64,000 bases of DNA from Channa striata (Eukaryota > Chordata > Actinopteri > Anabantiformes > Channidae): contig CM065182.1 in assembly GCA_033026295.1 (NCBI GenBank), forward strand, positions 18,412,215 through 18,476,214. The letters are read 5' to 3'. Shown here one piece after another: positions 47,001-60,079 of this stretch (position 1 is its first letter; every line of letters begins with the position of its first letter). Position numbers and translations under genes: made by a program. Below the pieces are notes generated by a model. That model worked only from the letters and a program-made list of their open reading frames with translations, had not been told where the DNA came from and did no database searches.

Positions 47001-48728
47001 GAAAGCCCCCATAAACAGATGCATCTTCATTTTCATGAGAAAACCTTTCACCCTTAGCAACTGGTGACAGACTTTTAAAGTCACATCATTTAATTTAAAA
47101 ATGTGAGTTCAAACGGACTCCGAGGAGCTCCTATTCCAAAGTAAAACGTCCGCGTAAAACCGCCCGGGACCGTAGAGGAGTTTCACAGTGGCTGTCTTTA
47201 ACAAGTGACAGGTGCCTTTTTTACGCACTTCACATAAAATAAAAACAGTAGGCTGGGGGTGTTTTTAACATCACTCTGTAATTTGATTATGAAATCCCAC
47301 GTCCCCTTCCACCAACATGTCTCTTGTTGCATTATGCTGTTCTTAAAGAGCGGTTGAACTTTATTATTACATACGACGGAGACATTTTTCTCTTGTATCC
47401 CTCATGGCCCCAGCTTTCTTTTCACTCCTCTGCCAATCACTTAAAATTAGTGGGTATATAAATAGCACAAATGTGTGAAGTATGTCAGTTTTCCCATTTA
47501 TCATGATATTTTGACTTGTTTTCTATTGGTTTGTTGCACAGATTTTTGCCAAGGATGTGTATTCTAAATGAATATACTAAAAATGTGTTATTTTAGGATG
47601 GAAGGTACCAATTTATATAAATGTTATTTCATGTTTTTACTGAAATATAACTTCTAAAATGAAGCTTGGGGCAACAGGTCGCATTGTATTCATTCCATTT
47701 ACAAGTGCTTCAGTTAGTGGTTGCTGAACAGAGTTCATATGGTTTTGGAGAAATGTAAAGCTCTGTGACTTAATCAGGTTTATATCATAAATTATTTTCC
47801 TGAAATACCTTCTGACGCATTTCCATCCTCCCTCTGCACCAACAAATGACAGAAAAAAATGACTTTACCCACTGATTTCTTCTTGCCTCACACTTGATTC
47901 TTTTAACATCTGTGCACAATGAACATGTACAATATCCTGTAAGTTGCAAGTTCAGTCGTAAATCTTGTTTTCTTGGAAAGAGGACATCTGCCATAAAATA
48001 AATCAGATTACTCAACTAATGTCCAGAAAGGAACTTCTTAGAAAGGCCTTCCCGGTGTCTCACATAAATATTTCAAATATTTGGACCAATAGAATATTTG
48101 AACGTTCCAAATAGATGAAAGGGCTCCTTCAGATGAGTATACTTGCTGTGCAGTTGTCAGTACCTACTATACTGTCATGGAAGATACCTAATTTATTCCA
48201 GCGGAGGATCCCGTGGAAAGGAAAAAACTGAAAAAAACAGTGACATATTTCTCCACAGATGTCACTGTCTGCCACCATCTCTCCCCTCACCACTCCATAG
48301 GGAATCCCATAATCACCTGTGGCTGATGTGGGAGAAATGCAGCCATAAAGGCAGAGAACAAGTACACACTGCAGCTAAATTAAGGGCCTTTCCATGTTAT
48401 TTTTAATCTATGTAACCATACTGACCAGGCATGTACACATGCTGTTTCCTTAGCAACCTAAGCAGCAAATAGTCCTAAAAACATCAGCAATGAACTTGTC
48501 TGATGTGGCCGCTCACTGCTTGCAACACACCTTGTAATTGGCAGCATAATTGTTTTCTTTTTCGTTGCTATATTTCACTTTGGCTCAGAGGCAGACATCG
48601 AAGCAGCCTGATTTATGGTCAGGGAATGTGCTGAGAGCTTTTCAAGACAAACCAGAGCACATGTTTCTGGCCGACACTGGTGACAGGCGGACTGACATTT
48701 GTGCATCTGGATATCCACCTGCGTCCAT

Positions 48729-48750
48729 CCCCCCCCCACCCCCCGACCCC
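48729..48750 (-). other. G-run cluster on minus strand (possible G-quadruplex)
   Basis: Plus strand is eight C, A, six C, GA, four C. The complementary strand has G4, G6 and G8 runs separated by one or two bases, and would be present in RNF43 pre-mRNA if this is its intron. Confidence 0.5.
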
Positions 48751-49483
48751 TTCATTTACATCCTTCTTTTTCCCTCTATCACTAAAGGTGCCCTGCTCCT
48801 GGATTCTGCATGCTTTAGATCCATCGGGGTCTTATCTTGTGTTACTAGCCAAATGGACTTCGCAGTTGTGTGTCCAGAAGTATGTAAGTCCTATATGAGT
48901 AGGCGTTGAGGCAGGGGATGGTGGGGAAATGTTGGCGGGCACAAAGCCAGGAGCATAGAGCTCCTTGTGGAATGCCATCGAAAAATGAGACAGAGGAATG
49001 CAGACTCCATTGAGCAGTGTAAACATACTGGGCGGAGAGAATGCTGCCATGCCGCTTTGAAGTCCCTTCATTCCCAATACACACACACACAAACACGCAC
49101 ATACACATGCCTGTGCAGTCACGTACACATACACATGCACTAACATATTCAGGAGCTCACACCTGCTCTCCCCCTGCAAGCACAACACTTCAAGGCTTCC
49201 GGCGCTGCTGATGATAGTGAACTTCATGGGGCGACTCCGTCTATCTCTTCAAACTCCCTCCCTTTTTTCCCTCCCGTCCACTCCTATTCCCACTTCAATA
49301 TGGCCTTTCAACATCTTTGTTGAGCGTGTGGCTGTGATATCAGCCTAAGAATGTCTCCAGCGTAGACAGTAGACACGTAGGCACCGGAGCCTGTACCTCA
49401 GCGCCTGAGACAGCCGACTGAGGAATCCACTCAAGTGGGCAGGTAAACACTAGTGCCCTTTGGAACACCACTCTTATTTGCTA

Positions 49484-49486
<3 letters not shown>

Positions 49487-49517
<31 letters not shown>
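49487..49517. repeat. (GT)15 microsatellite
   Basis: Uninterrupted GT dinucleotides. Confidence 0.95.
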
Positions 49518-49520
<3 letters not shown>

Positions 49521-52364
49521 CCGTGTATGTTTGTGTGTGTGATAGACAGAGAGAGTGCGAAAGAGATTATGAACATGAACAAGCCTTATGTATCTATGTG
49601 GAAATATGAAACTGAAATACACTATAAGACGTAGTTATTACTAAGCTTTTTGTTAACTTTCAATCTCACTGAACTTAGATTGTCTACTTTTGATTTCCAG
49701 ACGATTTTACGAATTAGATATGTGTCATGTGTTTACATCGCTAACTCTGATAAAGGTTCAATTCATAATAAAGGTGTTAAATTCTGTCTCTAACTGCAGC
49801 CTCCAATTGTGTCTTTGTACTTGACTGTGATAGAAAAAAGTATCTTTAATAATGTTTAATCCATATGACATGTCAACTGTTGAATGAAGTTAGGTAAAAA
49901 TCTTTTCCTCCTGTTTAGTTATAGGAACTTAACTGGGTCAGTTTAAAGTTTTCAAAAATCCAATTAAAAAAATAACACACTGTTAGGGCATTCTTTATGT
50001 TGACTGGGAAATATCATTTCACTTTATTAAATGTGGAAAATTACAGTTTAAAGTGTAAGACACTACTTTAAAAACACTATATTTATTCATAAAAATGTTT
50101 TGTCCAACTCCTGCTGTCTTAAAAAACTAATATTATTTGGTAGGCTTAATTATACCATGTCGGCTCAAACAAGTAGAACTGAGCTGTGGCAGCTGTCTCT
50201 TTCTGCCATTGGTGGGAATGTTCTTTTCATAGAGGCGTGCCACCTCAGTATTAGAGTCTTGCAATATAAATCCTCAACATTTACCTCCCGTAGTTTAGCC
50301 AGGGTGCCAGAATAAAAAACGTTACAGATTGCCATTGCACAAATAATTTGGAAATTAATTCCTAATTAATATTATTTGGCACATAATCACAGAAGGGGAA
50401 GTGTTTGTTGAGTACAACGAGCAAGACTCTGTCTGTCTCACGCGACAAAATATAAGGCGTCCTCCTCAAACAGCAGCAACATTATGGTACAGTGCTTCTT
50501 ACTTTAAAGACTTCCAGCAGTCTTCCGCTCTCTGTCTGTGTTTCACGGGATGAAAGGTGGAGGAGCCCGGAACAGAGTGTGGCCTGTCATCACCGCTGCA
50601 CTGTCATATCATAGAGAAGCTTTTAAATTGGTACTTGTGCTGGCTGGCAGAGCAGATCTGCTGGTGCTTTGTGGTAGCTGCTAGACCAATCTCTTCAGCA
50701 GGGACAGTCTGTCTGCGATCCAGGGACCAGCTGATACCACAAGCAGGCACTGCTCCACTACTAAGAGCCGCTAGTCAGGACTTAAGGTGCAGCAGCAGTT
50801 CGCTGACCTCTGTCAGGCTTTGCTCTCTCCTCCTTGCCTGAAAGCTCTGTGGCCCTGCAGACAAAACACTGCTGTTTTTCTCAGATTCTTGGCAGAAACA
50901 GAGAAGGCCTCTACGTTCAATCAATAGCAAACCTAGACTACTCTCGAGTGCTGCATGCATTTTTGCAATTTTTACTATCGTTGGCCGGGATTCAGGATAA
51001 ACAGAAATTCCCAGTGTTGTGTCCTCTGTCAAAATGAGAAAGTATGTCGCTGACAGAAAGCGCGCCTTCCTTACTTTGCAACTGTCTAATAGCCTCTGGC
51101 AAACTGCTAAACCAGTCTGGAGTCAAGTCCATTTCCTTCTGGAATATTTATTCCAATCTCAGACTTTCATGGGGTTTCTCTTCACTCCTTTCTTTTGAGG
51201 CCCATCTTAACACTCCCCTTTCTGTCCCTGCTGTGTTTTCAGGGGCAGATTGATCACTGACACTCCTTTGTTTCCTCATATGGCAGCTGGCAACTAACCC
51301 ACTGCCTCTGGACACAAGCCCAGGCCAGCACTGACAGACACACAGTGAGCTGGTAATCCTCAACGGCCTTTGCCTGCGATTCCACAGGTCCCACCAGCAA
51401 ACTGTGTAGCATGGAAATACCAGTGGGGTGCAACCAGGCGGAGAAATGATTCATAGTACAACATACAGAGATAAGTTATATACTGTAGCTGCACATTGTA
51501 CGCAAGGAGCCACAAGGATGTCATTGAAGCTTAACTTTCCAAAATTTCAATTTGGACTTTTTCATAGTATAAATCTTGTATAAGTGCGACTCTAATGTTG
51601 ATGTTATTTTCAGGTTGATATAAAATACTTGGCAAACAAGATTCTTTGATAAAGAGAATGCCTGTTAGTTGCAGCTACAGACTGCAGAATTCCACCGTTG
51701 AAATAATCAAAAAGCAGGTTAGACAACTTCTGCATAATGGTGAGTTACATTACATTTGTGACCTTTAGTGTGGATCAGAATTTAAATGCATTCCTCGAAC
51801 TAAGCCCTAATCAAAGCTTCCAGAAAAGAAAAAAAACATCTTGTGTGTTATTCCTTTGTGTTTCAGTGCACGTGTCACAATCTTTATATGAAAAACAGAT
51901 ATCGGGCAGCGTGAGATACGATTTGCCAAACGTCTTTATACTAGAATTCTAGTGGTTTTATTGTTTTCAAAAGGTCCCCATCCACATGCCTATAGTCAAA
52001 TCAAAATGTATTTGAGTCTGTCTCTCACCCTTTCCTTTCATTGTTAAAATGTCAGTCCATATAAGAAGATATCATAAAGACTTTTGTCTGGTGAACGTAA
52101 ACAATTATTCGAATTCCAATTTCCACTGCAGGATTGTGCGATTAGTACGAGCAGGTCTGGGGTCTACAACACAAACAGGACTTTAATGGCAGAGACAAGG
52201 CCTATTCATAGAGAGAGATCAACTCATCTTTACCCCATCTTGGCCCTGCAACCTGATCTACTATCCTTCCAGAGTCACTCACCAGTTTCACATTAGACCT
52301 TTACACTTCCTCTGCTGTGTCTCCTTCCTATGGCTCTGAGGTATCTGTGAGTCCCTATGTTTCT

Positions 52365-52388
52365 TGTGTGTGTGTGTGTGTGTGTGTG
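52365..52388. repeat. (GT)12 microsatellite
   Basis: Uninterrupted TG/GT dinucleotides. Confidence 0.95.
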
Positions 52389-52679
52389 CCTGCATGCACT
52401 GGACACAAAAGAAGCTGACCTCATAAGACATGAAAGAAGAATCCTACTGTCCTCGAGGGTCCACAGTGCTTAGAGCCCTGTGGTTGCATATTAACTGTCA
52501 CCTGAATTGAGTTCAAATGCTGAACCACCCACAGCACAAATCACATAAAAATCCTGTCTAATTTTTTCCTACTTTCTTTTGATTCAATAAAGTTTAGCAC
52601 CAATTGAAGGCTACTGGAAAGTAGGGAGGTGACAAAAGCAATGCGGCAATACATTTCCATCACCTTTTCCTGCAGCTGT

Positions 52680-52702
52680 GGGTGGGTCGGGGGGGTTTGG
52701 GG
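52680..52702 (+). other. Canonical G-quadruplex motif
   Basis: G3, T, G3, TC, G7, TTT, G4: four G-runs of three or more with loops of one to three bases, meeting the usual G4 rule. Confidence 0.7.
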
Positions 52703-55700
52703 CATTTGCTGCCATGTGAGGGGAGGGACTCTGTGTAGAGTGGAACCAGAATTTCCTGATCCATTTTTGTGTTGGAACCTTTGTAGACAAGCCAATACAT
52801 CTGCTCGGTCGAGTGCACACACACCTGCACCGGGCGGAAAGGTGGAGGAGAAAGTGAGAGAAAAAAGCAATTGAACTCCAATGTAGGCGGCAGTAAATAA
52901 CCGCATAAAATTAAACTGCTAGCAGTGAAATGATAAAAAGACTGTGGGGAAAGCACAGCATTCACTCAGATAGGTCCATTCAAGCTGTGTTGCTATGTGG
53001 GTGGGCTGCAAATCAGAAGCAGCTTTTACAGGCCTATCCTTCAGAAAAATCCACACTGTGTGGCAAAGACCAGCTGCCACTCTCCCAAACCCCATTACAA
53101 TCCAACACTCTCCTGGTAAACCACATCACAGCGAAACCGTGAGCAACCCTGACCTTTAGACCTTCCATCACCCTAGAATTCTCATTCACACCTGCTTACC
53201 ACTGCCGGATAATGGTAACATAACAGATCAAAAGTGTTCAAAACAACCACTTGTGGGTGTTATGTTAATGTTTAGCATCTGTCTGTGTGTTGAAAGGTAA
53301 CAATAAAGACTCATATCATATTCCTCATGAGGCACATGGCTTTGTTATGATTTAGGGTAAGGTAAAGGGAAACACAAAATACAGTAGAATGTTTGGACTT
53401 CAATAAATCCCACTGTGAAAATCAAAGGCTTTCCTGCAGTACAAAAAAGGTAACTCAAATGATTAGAGATAGATTCAAAACATATGAGGATCAAAATAGT
53501 GTATAAGATTGTAAATACACGCTCCATTATTGGCAACAATATTTTACCCAGATAGGAGATATCCAGGTAACCCCCTGAACTCCGTAGCAGGCACAGCGTG
53601 CAGACAGCACCTGCGTCACCTGCCAATTACTGTAACACAACGAGACGTAACTTCTACCGTGATGCAACAGATTCTGCGTTTTGCTGCGTACAGTACACTA
53701 ACATGTGAACATTAAACAGCATAGCCTTACTAGTCTGAACAGACATCTGTGACATCAGGTCGTGTACATATTAACCTTGCTCCACCTTTGATTTTAATTG
53801 ATTTCATCTAATTCTGTGAAGGCGTGACTCACGGGATTCAATAAGCTCAGTAATTGCAGAGGAATTAATTCTGTCAAATACTCACAAAGCATTAGGTAAG
53901 CTGTGGGTGTGTCCCTCCGTGTATCTCAGTATTCAGACCAGTCCCGTAGCCTACAATGAACTGTTAAGTCAATGCCAGCAGATGTGTGTGATTCAAGCAG
54001 ATTTTGAGTCATCCTGACACTGTGCCAGCCTATTATCACTGCAAGCCTGATGTGAGTCATCGTGTAGCACAGACTGGAGAACTGCTCAAGCTCAGGCAGT
54101 GTTACTATGAAGTTAAGTGGTTATCTCTTTTCTCTCTGTGATTCTTGGCACACAATCACACTTTAGACACACTTTACACACAAAGTGCCAGCTGAGCACG
54201 TCACTTAGGTTAACAAAACAATGAAATATCATTAGTCTTACTGTTCTGCTCCTAATGCCCTAATACATTCCTAAACAATAGCCAACACATACATTTCAAA
54301 GGTTGTTTTTCCTATTCAACGATTCCCGTTAAGATTCAAAGAACATCTTGGACAATTCATGCAGACACTAAAGAAAACTAGGATGAAAAGGAATTTTTGA
54401 TAAAGACTACAAGTCTGAAAGAGGCTCTCATGTTGTATTACTCAGTGCTGCTTGGCCCCGGGGTGTCTTTCATGTGACGGCTGTTTTGCTGGGATTTGTT
54501 AACTCCTCAAAGTGGGACATTCAAGAGTCACTAGGCCCTGGTTTACTGTGACAGATGGAGGTCTCAACCCGGCTCTTGGTTCCATTTCATTTTAGAGTAA
54601 TTAATTCATAATTCATTAGTATTTAATTAAATGGTTTCTAATGGTTAGCGGAGAACATCAGCCCAAACATCTAGACCTCCCACACAGGACAAGATTTATC
54701 ACTTCCTCTGAAGGTGTACCGCTAAAACCCCAGCTGCTCAAACTAAACAGTGCAGCTCATAATTTAGCTGAATATTACAAACCATAGTTGCTTGTAGCTG
54801 CCAGCTGCTACAGAGCAACTTTTAGAACAGTTTTCAAGTAGCTCAAGTTGAACACATGAGTGGTTCGTCTTCTGTCCTAAAGAAATTGAATTTTTGCAAA
54901 GTCAGATAAAAGATTGATGTTACTTTTAAGCATGTCTGTTTAACACAAAGCTGGAGCCAGGCGGCCAACTTAGCTTAGCAAAAACACCCCGTCCCCGGCC
55001 CGGCTGAGAGTTAACAAAATCCGAACAGAAGGAAGAGAACAGACGACCCCCTAGTACCGAGAGACAAGAAAACATTTGTGCCTTCTTTACTTTAGACATT
55101 CTTCTGATGTAAGCAAAAAATATGGAGAACACACACTTTTATAGACACAAAAACCTGAGCGAGTCTTCACTATTTTAGAGGGGTGAAGTGATGTTGGCAG
55201 TGTATTATCATGACTGTGTGGCTCATTATGTGGCCCCCACAGGCTAGACAGTTCTAGCAAAGGAGACAGGGCTGTTGCCTCGGGAAAGATAGATGGATGT
55301 GCTGGAAGATCAGTGCAAGGAGCTTGAAAGGGAGGAGGGGAAGGAGAGAGGGGTGTGTCTCAACATGCAGCCCCTCCAGCTAGATAGGAGACAACATCCA
55401 AAGCGCTTTCCTTCTCCTTGTTCCTCCTTGTACTCCATCCAAAAGGTGCAGAGGAAAGGTAGAAAGACAGACGGAGAATCCAAGGCAACTATCAGAAGGG
55501 AGCGCCGAATCAGCGGCCCAGAGGAAAGCACGTCGGCGTGATTGTTGGGTATCAGGCCCCACCTACTTGGTCAGTGAGTTGCTGATGCATCATTTTACAA
55601 CGATTTCCAATTTTATCACAGGTGCAAATTAAGTCATTTCCTTTCGAGCAACAACCTTGACTTTAGGCGTGATCAGTAGCAACAACACAAGACCAAAAAA

Positions 55701-56499
55701 AGTCTAAACCAACGCCAAGCTGTGGCTGATTTGATTCAAAACGAGCAAAACAAAATACAATCCCACTGAATTCAGTGGAATGAACTACAAATCTTGAGGG
55801 GATTATTAAAAACAACTGGCATGTGAAACCCCTATCGTCTGAGGAGGAAGTGGAGCTGGCCCAGGGTGTTTTCCACATTACATGCAGCCCTAATATCAAA
55901 GGAGATAACAATTCCAGCTGTGTTGCTGCTGCTGCTACATACAGAATCATCTGGAGGAGTCATCCCCCCCACCACTGGCCACAGCACACACTCATACTTC
56001 TTGATCCACAAATGTAACAAAATCAACAACAATTTATTTTTTCTTGTATTAAGTCTATAAATCAGATACACACAGCGGCACCTTTCATTTGGTTTCTTGC
56101 CTTCCTTGCAGCTGGGGTGTGGAACATGAAGGAAAGAAAAGAGGAAACAGTTGTACACTGCATTATAACTTCATTCTTAATAAAGGCTGTCGCTCCCTTC
56201 AGAAGCGTAATTAGAGGCTCAAGTGGTTGCACGCGATGGATCTGGCTCTAGGCGTTCTGTAGACCTGCGACATCTGAGTTCCTAAGGTGTGGAACGGCTC
56301 AGAAGCGTGCCGTCTATTTGGCCCCCCCAGGCCAGTCAGGCAGAACACAGGAGTAGGAGTGGGCAGGTAGATCAAGTGTGAATCAAAAAACACATCTGTC
56401 AAGGTGAGAGACCCCTAAGGAGAACAAGATTGATGGCAGAAGCATCCTGTGTTGTCCTCACGCATTTGTGGTTCAGTGCACAGTGAATGACAGAGCTTG

Positions 56500-56720
56500 A
56501 AGGAATAGTTTGACATTCTGGGAAATGCGCCTATTTGCTTTGCTATGAAGAGTTAGATAAGATCAATACCACTCTCATGTCTGTACATTAAATGTGAAGC
56601 TAATGCCAGGAGACAGTTGGATTATCTTAGAATAAAACAGGGTGAAACATCTAATCTGGCGCTGTCCAAATATGAAAAATATGCCCACCAGCACAACCAC
56701 CTAAAGCTCCCTTTATTTAA
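56500..56720. repeat. Dispersed repeat, GTTTGACATTTTGGGAAAT family, longest copy
   Basis: AAGGAATAGTTTGACATTCT, GGGAAATGCGCCTATTTGCT, GATCAATACCACTCTCATGT and CTGGCGCTGTCCAAA in order. I recognise this series from many perch-like fish sequences. Shares its start with 14063 and its middle with 26.3 kb. Confidence 0.75.
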
Positions 56721-59586
56721 TTTGAGTTGCAGCTTTACTCGGGTGTATGTACCTCACTAATACTTGACCTGGTGTAGAAACGTTTGGAGATCTACTGCAT
56801 GCATGTTATAAAGTACTCGGACATGTCGTCTTAGTCATTTTAATTTTTCTGGTTATTTTTCAACTTGCAGCTCATGTTGGTTTGTAACACTTTGAAAAAA
56901 TGACTTTGTATTTTAGAGGCAGGGAATTTGTCTGATAATGTCAAAAAAAGTTATTTCAGAGTTGACCCTGTTATCACACAGTCTATAAACAGTGCAGGAA
57001 ATCATCTGTAATCATTAGGCTCAAAAATATTGCATCAAAGTCCACTGCATAGCAGAACGCTAGAACTGTGTCCCAGTTTTCCCAGAATCGAAACAGAGAA
57101 GCATATTTTCTTTTATCTGGACTTGGGGGCAAGTTGTTGTCAGTGATTCCTCACTGACAATTTTGAGCAAAAGACATAAAATTCAACTACAACAGCAGTT
57201 GAAAGAAGAAATCTGTACGTATAATGTATAAACAAGTTCTTAATCAAGTCTGAATGACTTTCTGCACATTTGAAAGTTGATTGTATATGTTTTTTTAATC
57301 AAATGTGAATTTGACAAGTTGGCCATTAGTAAACATGGAGTCCAACTGGTCCACAGAGAGAGGGCACCAGAGATCTCTCACACACTGATGTGGTCGGTGC
57401 ATTCAAAGCCAGTGTAGTGTACAGATGGATTTTAGCCAGTAAATCCTTCTGGATTGTCTCTCACACTGCTGACTGAACTCATGTTAACACAGACAAACAG
57501 TGCTCTGTGCAGTGAGACACACTGCAGAGTGAGTGTCAGGGTGCACACAGTATACTGAAGCAGTGAATGAATTATTTTTCTGCAGTTGTCTCATACATTT
57601 TAAGATCATAAAGCGTCTTAATTGCTATTTAAGAAAAACAATGTATGGAAACTAAATATATTAAATAAGTAACTTATACATTTTGCATGGGCCAGTCCTG
57701 ATCTACAAACCTCATCGGCCTCCTTTTTCAGCGTTATCAGAAGTGATCTTTTACTTTGAGTGAGACTGATTTTTAAAACACACATTCAAACCTAAAAGGT
57801 GTTTGCACTGATTTTACATGTGTGTGTGTAGAGGTGTCAGGGAGTACTACTCTAGGCCTCTACAACCTGCTCCTCTTTACCTGATGAAGGGTAATAATTG
57901 AATAATAATTTTTATTAGGGGGTTGCATTATGTTTAATGTAAGGACTAGTTTTTGAAATGTAAATTGTATCTCTGATTCTGCTGCACTGATTTTCCGTTT
58001 TTGGAACAACCCCATCATTGCAAATACAGATTGACTGAGATAAAGAAATAACTGCATTGGTGGTATGGAATACCTGGACAGGATCAGAAAACCTCTACAT
58101 ATTACATATCAGTATGAGAGTATGTTCAAAAGACGTTTGACAAAGAAAGTAAAGTACGAATGATCGGAACCACAAGGGCGTTTTTGTGGGTACTTTTATG
58201 AAGTGCAAGCACAGGATAAGGATTTACACTGCATTGGAAAACAAATCATTTTTAATATGCACTGCCATTCAGAGAGCAACAAAGACCAGGTTCCTCTCTG
58301 TCTGCTTTATATCTCTGCCTCCCAGCTTTAACATGCTCACTAGGTTCCTTGTGTTTTAAACTGTCTTGTCTCTCAATGAGGAGACAAGCATCAGCGGCCT
58401 TGGAACAGGACCTTCCTATGAAGGACTTCATTATAATCAACTGTGGAAAAAATAAAAGCACGGCAACAACAGAAGGGGGAAAAAAGAGAAAAACTCGAGC
58501 ATAAAAGGGGACTGATAAGCAAGGTAGATTGCCGATAAGAAACAAAGACTGTACATGCAGAAACGCGCCAAGACCAGGGAGATGAGGGCCAATGATAAAA
58601 CACACAGTGCTCAAGGTGGCAAAACACAAGCTTTTGAAACAGAGACAGGAAGAGAAAAACACTAATGTATAGAGGGCAAGAAAGAGAAAGAGAGACGGCG
58701 ATGGTAAAGATGGAAGTGTGTGTGGTTCGCTGTTGCACCTGTGGGTAATCTTGTGTTTGTCAGTGGGCTTCGACAGACATCTCTGTAGGCTTTGCTTCCT
58801 CTAAATGGGCCAGAAGAATATGTAATCTGTGCTCTGTCATCCGGATCCGTTTTTTCTACTCTGTATTTCTACACTTATGGTATCTGGCTCTGCTGTTGAT
58901 GAAAACTGCACACATATATTTCTGAACACACACAAAAGACAGGTCACAGATTGAAATCTGCTTCAGCTTATGGACATTAATGGTGATAAATGACTTAACT
59001 TTGCCAGGTGTTAAAAACAATCGGCCCTAACGCTGGTTTTGGGACAAATGTAAATCTCTCTAACTTTTTCTAGACATTTACAGCTCGCACATACACACAC
59101 TGGTGTGTTCAGCCGGGTCCTCCTCAATCAGTCTCTTACTCCACATGTAGGCAGTTTACCTTCAGAAGACATTTGAGTATTTTAACAACAAAAGGCCTAC
59201 AACATCAGATTTTAGACTGGTTTTTGTTCAGTGACTGAACAAGTGTACTGTGGGAACATACCTGTATTTAATGTTCATAGTAACTCAGGAGGGATGGAGA
59301 TTGTGTCTGTGCTTTGGCATTGATCAGTGTTGGGTGTGTACTGCATTAGGCAGTATAAACTACTTTTGAGAATAATGCAATAATATTATGCGCTTTAGGC
59401 AGTAGTGCATTACCATGTTCTGAAACCATATTGTGATTCTTTTTTAACATACTTTATTAATAGAAATGAACTTTTTTCTGGATAAATTTTAACACTAATT
59501 TCTCTGTCCAACAAAGGGTAAAAGGAGCTAAGACAGCTTGTGGCAAAGAATTTGGTAGAGGACATGGGGACAGTACACTCGAAAAA

Positions 59587-59587
<1 letters not shown>

Positions 59588-59613
<26 letters not shown>
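59588..59613. repeat. (CA)13 microsatellite
   Basis: Uninterrupted CA dinucleotides followed by a short TA run. Confidence 0.95.
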
Positions 59614-59618
<5 letters not shown>

Positions 59619-60057
59619 GACGGTGCAGAAGATCAGAATGGATGTACCATGATATTTTGAGGAAAGACTCTGTTTAAAGAATGAATACTAAGCTTACTGA
59701 GAACAAGTTGATTCAGTCGAGGCAGAGGAAGGTGTGTTAGTTGCTGCTAGCTGCTCAGGTGCAGGTAAATGTGTGTAATTACATGAAGCGGCTTTAACAA
59801 CACACTCATGGGTGCACAGGCAGCCTGTGTGAGAGCACTGGAGTTGACATTATGTGGTCAACCAGTGATGAAAAACAGCAGAAACGAAGAGTGTGAAGTG
59901 TAGCTGATGACTGGCGAATACTTTGATAACGGCCTTATAATTTCACTTTACGTTGGACTATATGTCAGTGTATGAAGACAACTGTGAAAGTAACTTAAAA
60001 AGTAGTAATTGACTGCCTTGGAAAGTAATACTGCACCTAAGTTATTACTTTTATTTA

Positions 60058-60079
60058 AAATAATAATAATAATAATAAT
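60058..60079. repeat. (AAT)7 microsatellite
   Basis: Seven AAT/TAA repeats inside a stretch rich in GTAATGTATTAC words, which may itself be a decayed hAT-like MITE. Confidence 0.85.

Noticed and set aside
52660..52965. Minus-strand frame after a CCGCCCGGTGCAG acceptor (CVHSTEQMYWLVYKGS)
   Set aside because: No known family, no matching donor before the stop, and no other exon in phase nearby; likely chance.
54926..55132. Minus-strand frame containing GVFAKL, considered as the missing rnf43 exon (EGVFAGVAE block)
   Set aside because: Only four residues agree, no signal peptide precedes it, and the DNA (GCTAAGCTAAGTTGGCCGCC) looks like a common fish repeat.
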